Shown here piece after piece: positions 24,692-34,891 of a DNA stretch of 64,000 nucleotides. Source of the DNA: Strigamia acuminata (Eukaryota; Arthropoda; Chilopoda; Geophilomorpha; Linotaeniidae); assembly GCA_949358305.1 (NCBI GenBank), contig OX442324.1, positions 6,081,575 through 6,145,574 on the forward strand, read 5' to 3'. The position numbers and the translations under genes are program-made. The notes under the pieces were generated by a model that did no database searches, was not told the DNA's origin, and saw only the letters and a program-made list of their open reading frames with translations. Within the stretch, counting starts at the first letter, position 1. Every line of letters starts with the position of its first letter.

Positions 24692-27058
24692 ATGATGGAC
24701 TCGCCTTCCTCTTCCTCTTCTCACAAATTAAGAGTATGTTTAGTCCAAGCAAGGTCCAGGGTTTTGGTTCGGTGTTTGCTGTTGATCAATAACTTGACTC
24801 TACAGTAGGCGTGTTTGTTTTGTTTTCAGCCAAGAAGCGAGGTGGAAATCCGTAAAGAAGGGAACAAGCGAACTTTTGAGCAAATTCAAATTCGGCCATC
24901 AATTGTTCAGAAATCAAGAAGAGATGATGGCGACCAAAGTTCAAACACCGACGAAAGGAAGGACGAAATTCAAATCGGCAATATAAGATGCATTAGTCAT
25001 ACCCGGGAAATTAGCACTGTTAATTGTACAAACCAACCACGCTCTACGCTCAGTCGTGTAATTATACAACAAGGAAGAGACGGCAGCTTAGAAAGTATAG
25101 CACAATGCGAATTGACGAATATCCGTTTCGTAAACTAATTATTGCACTTTTAAAAAGATTTAGCGCAAAGCCAAACATCGAAAGCAGCTCCAACATCTCA
25201 AGTTGTTAGGAATTTAGATGGCTCAACTCGTGTTATTGCGATTTTAAAACCAAATTTACAATACGGCGTAAAACCTTGTAAAAGAAGCAGAGGATTGAGC
25301 GATTACACCGGGTTAGAGCCAACAAGTTCGTCATCTTTGGGAGTTGTTCCCATATCTTATAAAGGTACCATGCCAAAGGAAGGAACTCCGATTGATTCTG
25401 CACAAGTTCGAAAAGCTGGACCGTATTTGATAGGTTAATTAATGATCGTTTCGTTCGAACTAGTTGTAGAAAGTTTAAATTATTACAGGGCCCCGATTAG
25501 GCAACTCGCCTGTCCGAAGTGTCGTCCAATGTCTGGCTAGGAAAGAGGGAACGGACGAGTTTTACACTTTAAAGGTACAAACCACCTAACAATATTTACT
25601 AATTTCTAATTACTCTTCAAATCACATCAGATTCTAACATTACAAAATCCAAAGGACGAGACACAAGATGACAGGCAAGGGAAAATGCTTTTACATACCG
25701 AATATTCGCTTTTATCCCTTCTACATAATCAAGAAGGCGTAATTCATCATCATGGTTTATTCAAAGTAATTGACGAATAGTTTTTGTTCCCGTTGTACCA
25801 TTGAAGTAAATGATTTATTTTATTTTATTTTATTTTTTTATCTTTTAGGATTCCGCTTTGGAAGAGAAAATATTGAGTAATGGTAAAATAGTTTACACAG
25901 GACGATTAAAAGAACGTCTTTGCCTCGTGTTGGATTGTCTTTGCATGCACGATTTCAGCAACAGAAATGCAGACCTCATTAATTTGCAGCATTATGTGAT
26001 TAAAGAAAAAAAGTTGTCGGAAAAAGAAGCGATTGTTATTTTCTATAATATCGTTAAAATAGTTGAAAGCCTTCATAATGTGAGTGAAGTTGGTAAAGAC
26101 TCGAATTGATGATTTTATGCGTGTTGTTTTGTTTCCAGAAAAATATTGTTCATCGGGATTTAAAATTGGGCAACATGGTGCTGCACGTGCGCACTAAACA
26201 AATCACTATTGCCAACTTCTGTTTGGGCAAACATTTGGTTAGCGAGAACGATTTGCTTAAAGATCAACGAGGAAGTCCAGCGTACATAAGTCCGGATGTG
26301 CTGAGCGGGAAACCATACTTGGGCAAACCAAGCGACATGTGGGCTCTTGGAGTTGTGCTTTTTACCATTCTCTACGGCCAATTTCCGTTTTACGACAATG
26401 TTCCGCAGGAATTGTTTAGAAAAGTGAAAGCAGCTGATTTTAATATTCCAGAGTAATTGATGTTATTAACTACTCTCTTTTCCCCCTTTCTAAAACTTTT
26501 TTTGTTGTTTCATTTTCAGAGATGGCAGAATTTCTGAAAACACCACAGCTTTAATTCGAGATTTGTTAGTTTTGGATCCAAAACGTCGTTTGACAGCTTC
26601 GCAAGTTCTCGATTCTCTGAATGTTATTGTTTCTATGTGGTAAATTTCATTTGATTAAAAGTACACCTATGGTCAAAAAAATCTTCACATTTGGAACTAA
26701 AGTAGCCTGACAGCATGTGAAGATTTTTTTGTCCATAGGTATACATTACAAAGTTATTAGAATAATAATATTTGTATTTTATTTTAGGAGATCATTAGCG
26801 GTTCCTACTGTGCCGTTGCAAGTTGTGCCTGATATTGACGATATGGAATTGCAGCATCACGCAGGCAATTCGCAATCTGCTGCTGAATTTCAGTTTATTG
26901 GAAATACTGACGAACCCTCAGCTTTGTTTGCTGCTACTAGCAAAGTGAGATCTGCCGAAATGCGGCGTCCTATTGGCATTCCAGTTTTTCGGATGAACCA
27001 AGATGCTCGTTCTTTAACGGCTGCAGAACGGATTCAATTCAATAATTTATTAATGTAA
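24692..27058 (+). CDS. STK40: Serine/threonine kinase 40 (SINK/SHIK-type pseudokinase)
   Basis: Nine exons: 24692-24733, 24830-25094, 25164-25433, 25489-25574, 25631-25765, 25849-26079, 26139-26452, 26520-26639, 26788-27058; 577 aa (human about 435). The kinase-like domain begins near residue 189 (AGPYLIGPRLGNSPVRSVVQ), has the Lys segment FYTLKIL, a catalytic-loop HRDLKLGN (about 348), and then NFC where active kinases have DFG, followed by SPAYISPDVLSG and DMWALGVVLFTILYG. STK40 is known as a pseudokinase that binds the ubiquitin ligase COP1 and acts in NF-kB/p53 and differentiation pathways. The N-terminal extension of about 185 residues is much longer than in vertebrates. The C-terminal LQVVPDIDD block is also conserved. 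Intron 8 holds a MITE. Confidence 0.93.
26662..26743. mobile_element. Tc1/mariner-type MITE in STK40 intron 8
   Basis: An 82-bp near-perfect palindrome: TACACCTATGGTCAAAAAAA at 26662 and its complement ending at 26743, 29-bp arms with two mismatches. The TA ends and the TGGWCAAAAAAAT core resemble Tc1/mariner termini. There is no coding capacity, so it is a non-autonomous element. Confidence 0.8.
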
Positions 27059-27431
27059 TTAATTAATTAATTAAGTAATTAATTTCTTTGCAGCTATTAT
27101 TATTGTGGTTAATTGTTGTTCAAATTCTAGAAAAGTACAAAATTAGTTAAAACTCTTCTCTTTTTTTTATGAGGCTGGTTTGAATTTGTTATTACAGTTT
27201 GTGTTGCTTACTGTAACTTGTAATGGAAACTCGTTTTATTTATTCGTTTTTGTCGAAAATTTGCTCAGTGGAAAGTTAGTGTTCTTTGTTTATCTCTTGA
27301 ATATTAATTGTTGAATGACTAAACTACTTACATCATTCGCATCTGCCCGTAATAATTTATGTTACTTGTAATACCTAATTGTTTTAGTGTAATTAAACGC
27401 TCATAACTTGACGAATTGTAGTTGCTATTGA
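27059..27431. other. Tail-to-tail 3' UTR region of STK40 and SUPT7L
   Basis: AT-rich non-coding DNA between convergent stops, beginning with (TTAA)n just after the STK40 stop. No gene is seen. Confidence 0.55.
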
Positions 27432-28911
27432 TTAATTTTGGCCATCTTTAATACGTCCAGTGTTTACATTTGTGGGAATGTTAATTAAATCGACGTGCAT
27501 TCCAGTGTCTTCGGGTGAATCGCTCACCTCAATGATTTCATCATCCGAATCTAAAGTTGCAGAATGGTGCCTGCGCGTAGATAAATTTAGTTTTGTATTA
27601 TATATTTAATAGTTCGAGGACTAACTGGTTATTGCTCTCATGTTTGTGACTAGGGGGCCATTTGGGCGCTTCGTCATCGCCTAGTGTCGCCGAATGTTCC
27701 ATGGCGTGCAATTCCTCAAAATGAATGACGGATTCGTTTGGATCGAGCATTTCTTCTTGATCCTCACTCACGGGGAATTGAATTTGGGTCATGTTTTCTT
27801 CCTTCACTCTGGAATATTATTCGATTTAATTATACGAAATTATTTTTCTTTACTCGAAAACACTTTACTTGACTATTTTGACGTCATCGTTTTGTTGATC
27901 CGGTTGTTTCAGTCTTTCGTACTCGGCCGTCAATTGCTTGCACTGTTTCCAAATGTGATTGTGATAATTGACAATTCGTTTTTCATAAAATGATTGAAGA
28001 TTTCTCAGTGATCCTAATGACATTTCGTGCGACACTTGTTCAAAAATATCCTAAAAAACATACGAATGTGATATGATTACCATAGTTAATCGACGAATTT
28101 ATCTCACTATAAAACCGGAATTATTTTTATCCGCAGCAGCTCTCAGTGAATGCGTGAACTTAATGTAAAAATCGTGAATGATGTCGGTTAATAATCTTAA
28201 GACAGGACTGGTCGTTCCTATAAAGAAGAAAGAACAGAAATTTTTGTGTTGGAACAATTTGTCTTACAGATTTATCAAGTCACCTTCGAAGCCTGTATGG
28301 GCACAAATTATCGCCACAGCTTTATTTAATATCTGAAAAGCACTTTGTTGATCCAATCTATGCGCGACAAGGACAGCCTTGGATTCAATTTCGGTGTTCA
28401 AAGGTTCTTGTAAAGATGAAATTTCTTCCACTCCAATTGGCATGGGAGGTAAAGGGGGATAAACAAGTGCTCCATCTAAATCTATTGGTTTCTGAAGAAA
28501 AAAAAAGCTAATTAAAATAATTAAAATTGATTTAGAAATTAAATGGAATTAAACGTTGACTGATTCTCTTGCCTGATTCTCTTGTTGCAATTGAAATGAT
28601 TGGACAATCGTCCTCAGTTTTTTGGCATGTTGAATAAGTTTGATTGTGCGTATGACGATGTTATCTTTAAATATGGTTTCACTCGAAAGCCTATTAATAT
28701 CGTATAAAAAAATAAAATATAAAATCACGAATACACCAATGATTAATTAAATCTACTCGGAAATTGATGGGTAGGTTGGACATGGTTGATGCAATTGTGG
28801 TCCTTCCAATTCCAATGAACGGGGTTTTATAATTTGTTCACGTTCGATTGCAGCAATTCCTGATTCCGTGTCTGGAATGACAGGTAAATCTCCCCATCTC
28901 ACATTATCCAT
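27432..28911 (-). CDS. SUPT7L: SPT7-like / STAF65-gamma subunit of the STAGA (SAGA) coactivator
   Basis: Seven exons on the minus strand: 28911-28757, 28690-28561, 28491-28284, 28217-28108, 28050-27869, 27808-27626, 27570-27432; 368 aa (human about 414). The protein belongs to the histone-acetyltransferase coactivator SAGA/STAGA. Diagnostic segments are LIQHAKKLRTIV near the N-terminus, the histone-fold-like region (LNKAVAIICAHTGFE, TSPVLRLLTDIIHDFYIKFT), EQVSHEMSLGSLRNLQSFYE, QLTAEYERLKQP, and the conserved VKEENMTQIQFPVSE. The exon 2 donor is uncertain: a 12-bp repeat offers either GC (CAG|GCAAGA at 28572) or GT (TCA|GTCAAC at 28560), differing by four residues. It converges on STK40 and diverges from TOMM5. 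Confidence 0.88.
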
Positions 28912-29174
28912 GTCGATGCCAGTCTTTGAAAAAGAGCGGTGATGCTGGGGAGATGTTTGTTGATAAGTTACGGAAGTCCTGCTGCCGAAACGCTTTTGAT
29001 ATTAACTTCAAGTTTTTAACACCAGGAAAGAAAGTTACTGTCGTTTGTATCAAGGTTTGATCTCGTGCACGTGTTCTTTCCGTTGGCAATTAGGGTAAAG
29101 AAGTAAGAATTCAAACTAGATTTTAGAGTAGTTAAATATTGAAATTTATTGTTTGAATTTAAAAGGTTGGCGAG
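28912..29174. promoter_or_regulatory. Divergent promoter of SUPT7L and TOMM5
   Basis: Only 263 bp separate the two start codons, so the promoters must overlap or be shared. No TATA box or named element is evident. Confidence 0.45.
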
Positions 29175-29393
29175 ATGATTCGTTTTCAACCACGAGGAGA
29201 GAGAATAGACCCTGCTGAGGAGAAAAAAAGGGCTCGGGATCTTGTCATTAGCAATTGCACTGCATTTTTTGTGGTAATTGCTTTGATCAGAGCTAGTAAG
29301 TATTTTGTCTTCTCCTCCTCACCATCAATTGTCACTTATTACATTTTATTTTCAGCACCTTATGCTATTCAGCAACTTTTCTCTTCTAAATAA
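29175..29393 (+). CDS. TOMM5: Mitochondrial import receptor subunit TOM5
   Basis: Two exons, 29175-29295 and 29356-29393, give 52 aa (human TOMM5 about 51). TOM5 is a small tail-anchored subunit of the TOM complex in the mitochondrial outer membrane. Here the N-terminus is MIRFQPRGERIDPAEEKKRA, then a single transmembrane segment (TAFFVVIALIRATPYAIQQL). The intron splits the A-T-P of ALIRATPY exactly as expected for the family motif LLRVTPF. It is divergent from SUPT7L and upstream of SLC30A9 on the same strand. Confidence 0.85.
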   Translation: MIRFQPRGERIDPAEEKKRARDLVISNCTAFFVVIALIRASKYFVFSSSPSIVTYYILFSAPYAIQQLFSSK

Positions 29394-30057
29394 GTGGAAT
29401 CTTGTATGGCTCAATAAGAAGGCGATTAATGTCAAGAAGCTGTATAAACTCGTATAATAGAGAAGAATTATTTGTGTGCGATTAGCTTTTCTTTCGGTGA
29501 TAAATGTTTTCTATTATCTATTACTATTAGTTGCTTGTTTTCTTTCGTATATACAATTACAATGAGTGAAAATAATAGAAGAATGAAAATGAATTGAAAT
29601 TGTTGAACTAAAATCTTTTTGTACAAAACTTTTCATATGTTCCTGATTAAATGATTCAGAAAATCAAATTTAAGTTTTTTAAACTAACAATCATCATCAT
29701 TTTTATTATGCTAAAAACCTCCCTGTGTTTAAAAATGAGCACAAGATGTCACTAAAGTAGCATTGAAATAACGTTGCCAACATTCAGATTGCATAAATCC
29801 TCACTAGAGTTCGCGAAGAATTGATGTGGAAACGACTTGTTTGAGATTTGAGTTTTATTAGATCGCTTTACGTTTCGTAGTAAATGACCAATATCTTTTT
29901 AATTTATTTAAAATGCGAAACGTTTTATAATTGAACGCTTCCAAATTTATGCGCGACTTATGTTTAGATGAGTACCAGAGTTTGGAATTAGACAAACTGT
30001 CAAACTCTGGTATAAACACGGTCCGAAACATCAGGCATTTCTTTTACTGACGGCACT
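29394..30057. other. TOMM5 3' UTR and SLC30A9 upstream region, with a 12-bp hairpin
   Basis: Non-coding. A short inverted repeat, TACCAGAGTTTG (29973-29984) and CAAACTCTGGTA (30001-30012), lies 45 bp before the SLC30A9 start. The rest is AT-rich without recognised features. Confidence 0.5.
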
Positions 30058-32772
30058 ATGATTCGATCACCTGTTTTGGTGAAGTTATTTCTGCCCAAGT
30101 TGAGGGCGGAACAAACGGTGCAGTTTTGCACGAAAACTCGACCTCCATTCGTACTGTATACGGTCAATGGTAAATACACTCAACAAACGTAATGATGAGT
30201 GCTGATTAAATTAATTTGCTTTATATTCGCAGGGCATTACACTGCAATAAAGAAAAATGAATCTTTTAACTTGAGGAAACCCTGGTATCAACGAAGTAAT
30301 TTGAGGTTGGGTTGTTTGCAGATGAATGAAAGAATGTATACGAAGGAAAATGATCCAAATGACGCGGCTTCGTGTACCATCGTTGACCGACAATCTCCAA
30401 TTAATGTTGCGGAAGATAAACGAGTGAGAGTAAACAGGGAAGCAAAAGAACCTCAGTCTTTGCCACAAACGGGTTCAGGCGACGATGCAAAAGGGGACGA
30501 GCCGACTGCTAAGCAATCCAAGAAACTGCAAAAGAGCAAATTCGATCACTCTTACAAATCGGTTGAAAGAAATTTTGTTTCCGCTATTCGCGCTATGAAC
30601 GAGTATTTACTCAAGCCTGCGTGAGTTTCGTTGAATTTTAACACGATTTTAAATTTTTTCTAACAGTTTTTTTTTTTTTTAGCCATTTAGAAGCGATAAG
30701 AAAAGTGTACAGACGAAGTCCGTTTGAGAATGCACCACCGATTGCGATGTATTTGAGAAAAGATGTTGAGGCCAAGTCAGTGGAAAAAATTGATTATTAT
30801 TATTACTATTATTACATTTTTTTGTTATAAAAAATCGTTTTATTTTGTCATAAATAGAGCACTTCAAATTTATGGGAGTAAAGAAGCTTTGATGCGAGAA
30901 CTGAGAAAAAAAGAAGAGGAAGATCGACAGTATAAAGAATGTAATTGAAGATGAAACAAAATTTTAACAAAATAGAATTATGTAGCTAGTGAATTAGGCA
31001 GCGATATGGACGATTTTAGTTTTATTTGTTAATTACAATGTTATGTGACTAATATTTTACGGTTCTCAACCTCGCTGCCCCTATGTAATGCTTTTCTTCT
31101 TTACTCATGGTTTTCAGTTTTCTCCAATTCAGATTTGTTTCAAATCAAAATGACAGTGAAGGATTATCAAGAGCAAAACGAAGTGCACAGGAAAAATATC
31201 AAGGTGAAGAGAAAATAACTTTATTTTTGCAATTTAATTAAATTATTTGATGTTTAGCAACAAGACAGTTTATTCAGAGGCACGGGCCGGGTGGTTTTAA
31301 CAGCTATCACCATGTAATCACGTGTTTTGGCCTGTAAACATTAAAAATTTGATTTACTTTTTTTTTTTTTAAAGCAATGCGTGCAATTTTGCTCTCAAAC
31401 TGCTGGCTTGGATGTACACAGGATCGCACAGTTTATTCTCGGAAGCAATTCACTCGTTTGCTGACACCTGTAATCAATTAATCCTGGCTTACGGTATTCA
31501 CAAGTCGATTCAAGCAGCTGACTACGATCATCCGTAAGAAGTACCATAATTTTTTAAATTTTAATACAAAAATTGTTTAATTCGTTTAGTTACGGTTACA
31601 TGAACATGCGTTACGTGGCCTCACTTATCAGCGGAGTTGGAATTTTTTGTTTTGGAACGGGGATTTCCATATATCATGGTATCCACGGCCTCATTTATCC
31701 CGAACCATCCTCGGCGCTTTATTGGGCTTTTTTTATTCTGGGCGGATCGTTGGTGTCTGAAGGCGGTATATTTATATAGAATTAAGTTCATTGAAGAAAG
31801 TGAAACAAAATTATTTATTCTTTTAGCCACACTTCTGGTAGCTTTCAATGCGATTCGAAAAGGCGCTAAAAATACTGACATGTCGATAAGAGACTACAGT
31901 AAGAAACTAAACTACGAAATTTGCTTCATTGTTTTTGCATATTGACTGATTAATTTTTTTAAATATTTGTACAGTTATGCGAGCCCAGGATCCTTTAGTT
32001 AATGTAGTCCTACTTGAAGATTTAGCTGCAGTTTTGGGAGTTAGCATTGCAGCTATTTGTATGGCTCTTTCCACCGTCTACGAAAGTACGATTCCCGATG
32101 CTGTAGGTTCGATTTTAATCGGAGGTTTACTCGGGGTAGTTGCCGGGGTCATCATTAACACAAATACGACTGCTTTGGTTGGAAGGTAATTCATTTTATT
32201 TTAAAATAACATTAATTGATTAATAAATAAATAATTTCTATTGCAAGGTCTATTCCATTTGATAAATTAGAAAGAATTAACAGAGAACTAGAACAAGATG
32301 TAATGATCAGGTGTTGAGTTTTCAACTTGGCAGCTTTAGTTTGGTGCTAAAATGTGTGAAATTTGCAGAGCGATTCACGATGCCAAATGCTTGGACTTGG
32401 GAAACCTCAGAACTCGTTACAAAGCTGAGATTGATTTTGACGGTCGGGAATTGACGCGCGCCTATCTCGATAAACAAGACCTCGAAAGTCTTCTAGAAGT
32501 AAAATTGATTAATAAGATGTTAGGAATTGGTTAATTTGTGTTGAATTTAAAGGAGATGAAGAATATGAAAACGATGGAAGAAGTTGAGTCGTACATGCTG
32601 AAACATGGCGAAAATGTGATAGACATGGTCGGGGCTGAAATTGACCGCATTGAAACTTCGTTAAAAGTAAAACGCTTGAATTTCATTTTATTTTTCAACA
32701 TTCCTTTATACACTCGTATATTTACAGACACGGCACCCCGAAATTCGGCATTGTGATTTGGAAATATTGTGA
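30058..32772 (+). CDS. SLC30A9: Zinc transporter SLC30A9 (ZNT9/HUEL), mitochondrial
   Basis: Fourteen exons: 30058-30169, 30233-30620, 30683-30775, 30858-30940, 31133-31203, 31258-31313, 31375-31533, 31590-31765, 31827-31898, 31975-32185, 32248-32310, 32369-32498, 32553-32666, 32728-32772; 590 aa (human about 568). A cation-diffusion-facilitator protein that exports zinc from mitochondria. The N-terminal region carries the HUEL-type DNA-binding-like block (SVERNFVSAIRAMNEYLLKP, IRKVYRRSPFE, VYLRKDVEAK-like). The transporter part shows LKLLAWMYTGSHSLFSEAIH, HSFADTCNQ, YGYMNMRYVASLISGVGIF and the LLEDLAAVLGV helix; the tail is HGENVIDMVGAEIDRIE, then RHPEIRHCDLEIL. The exon 5 acceptor at 31131-31132 was preferred because it gives the family's LF...Y spacing. 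Convergent with COQ2, 99 bp between stops. Confidence 0.92.
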
Positions 32773-32871
32773 TGTGTAACTTTTCCTGTAATTGGTGTAA
32801 ATATTTTTAGATTTATTATTATTATTATTATTATTATTAAATGTGACTTGCACAAAGTAAGAATAAAATAA

Positions 32872-34227
32872 TTAGATCGAGACGCTACTGCCTCGCAAAA
32901 GATTTGTTGGTGGCTGCTCAAATTTGGAATAGAGATTTCCTAGCAAAATCCCGAGAAAAATCAATGCCCCAATGTGTTTATTTGCTAGAAACTTTTCCTT
33001 GCAATCTTCGGGGTTTGTCGTGTCCAGAGTGGTAATCTGATGAGCCAGAATACCACCACTCAAAGCCACACTCACGAAATAAGGTAGTGTCTGATCAACG
33101 AAAACACCGACCGCACACAGATTTATTATCATCGAAGTTGAAAAGAGGGCCAGCCACTGACGAGTGTGTTTTCCGAAAGTTAAAGCAGTCGATTTGATGC
33201 CCACGATCAAGTCATCGCTCGCATCCTAAAAATATACAATATACTCGTCATTCTACATTAATAATTATTGATGAATTTACCTGATGCGCATATATGGTAT
33301 CATATACCAGGGTCCACGAAATGCCAGCCAAATAGAGCGGTAGGCAAACCGCCCAATTGCAAGAGCCGTAAACTGCGCTCCAGCCGAGCAATGCTCCCCA
33401 ATTGAACGCCAATCCTTGAACGATCGGATTTAAAAATGCAACGGAGAATATAATGCGAGTTTACCTAGTGTTATCTGCGGCCAGTTGGTTAAGCGCTTCA
33501 TCAGTGGATATACGATTACAATACCCAACGAACTTGCGCCTAAAATGACACTGAAAGGATTATTAGTTTTCAAAATATTTCTGAAATACATTCTCGACAT
33601 ACCTGTACCAATTAAGTTGGAGTAAAAGGGAAAGACTGATTCCTAACTGACCGGCTAAACACGCTAATCCATCTAGCATAGTCAATTCTCCACTTGCGAT
33701 GGGACGATTTTTTGTTCTTTCAACTTTAGAATCGAGATCACGATCCCACATGTCGTTGATGGTGCATCCTGCTCCTCGCATGAAAAAAGCACCCGCGCCA
33801 AATAGAAATACGAGATATGGATCGGGGAATACGGAGTTTGCTCCAGCAGCCAGCGCTAGACTCCATCCGCAAGGCCAAAACAGAAGCCATGTGCCTGAAA
33901 ACGAAAGAAATGAAAATGATGGTTGCAATTATTTTAGCCAAAAATCTAAAAGAATACAAAAATATCACCGATTGGTTTGTCCACTCGCATAAGACGAAGG
34001 TATGGTTGTATTGGCAACGGACTGTATTTAACAAGTTTTTCAGGAAAAGTTGATTTCAATCGATGTGCATTGCGAAAATGTGTTGTCGTTTTTGAATTTA
34101 ATTTGTTACACAGCTGCGTTGTTGATACACATAGACAGGTTAATTGATAGTTTGTTAAGCTTGAAATCCGCCAAAACTGGTTTCCTATTTTTCGTTTTGT
34201 CAATAACGAAATTGATCTGGAAAACAT
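32872..34227 (-). CDS. COQ2: 4-hydroxybenzoate polyprenyltransferase, mitochondrial
   Basis: Five exons on the minus strand: 34227-33969, 33894-33603, 33550-33465, 33414-33281, 33225-32872; 374 aa (human about 371). It attaches the polyprenyl tail to 4-hydroxybenzoate, an early committed step of ubiquinone synthesis in the inner mitochondrial membrane. Both Asp-rich metal-binding motifs of the UbiA family are present: [19 protein letters not shown] and [14 protein letters not shown]. The N-terminus is Ser/Thr/Lys/Arg-rich, as expected for a targeting peptide, and [20 protein letters not shown] marks the first helix. Intron 3 is only 50 nt. Divergent from BLTP1. Confidence 0.94.
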
Positions 34228-34891
34228 GATGAACCGAATCGCAATATCAGCCGTGTTAAAGCAGACGCTTCGAGTTCAACCTGAACAATGAAAAGGAAAA
34301 TGTGACTTTTACATTTGAATTCAGAAAATTTAATTTTTCGTACAGTTTATCCAATCCAAGCCGAATTGTATATTTTGATGAACAAAAATAGTCATCTGTC
34401 ACCATTTTAGTTGAAAACTGAAAATAAATCCGAAAAATGTTCAAATTTCGTCACACAGCGGCGTGTACTCAATCGAATATTTTCACTCTCGATTTTTTTC
34501 CAATCTTGTCGCTTGATGTTGGTATTTAATTTGGAATTAATTCCTTGATATTATTTTGCAGTTTTCCAGCGTGCTAAAAAAAAATCTGGTTGACATCGGG
34601 CATCCATCTGTTGAGAAATTGTGAAAGCTTTTGATATGAAAGATGGCGACATGATGTAGACCTGTGAAGATTTAAAATAATAATATCTACTATTTCCGTG
34701 TACGTTGATGGTGCCTTTGACCAAGAAATACTTCGTTTTTTATACATGAAACGTTTTTTATACATGAAACATTTTTGAAATGCAGGACTGTCATTTGACT
34801 GTTACCGTTTAATAATAACGGTAAATGATAAGATTGGTGATAATGCGATTGTTTTTCTGGCTGTTTATTTAATGTGAACGACGATCGGAAA
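34228..34891. promoter_or_regulatory. Divergent promoter region of COQ2 and BLTP1
   Basis: 664 bp between outward-reading genes. It contains a tandem 18-bp direct repeat (CGTTTTTTATACATGAAA) at about 34733-34769 and a small palindrome TTACCGTT...AACGGTAA near 34802-34824. A minimal ATG-TGA lies just before the BLTP1 start. Confidence 0.45.
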
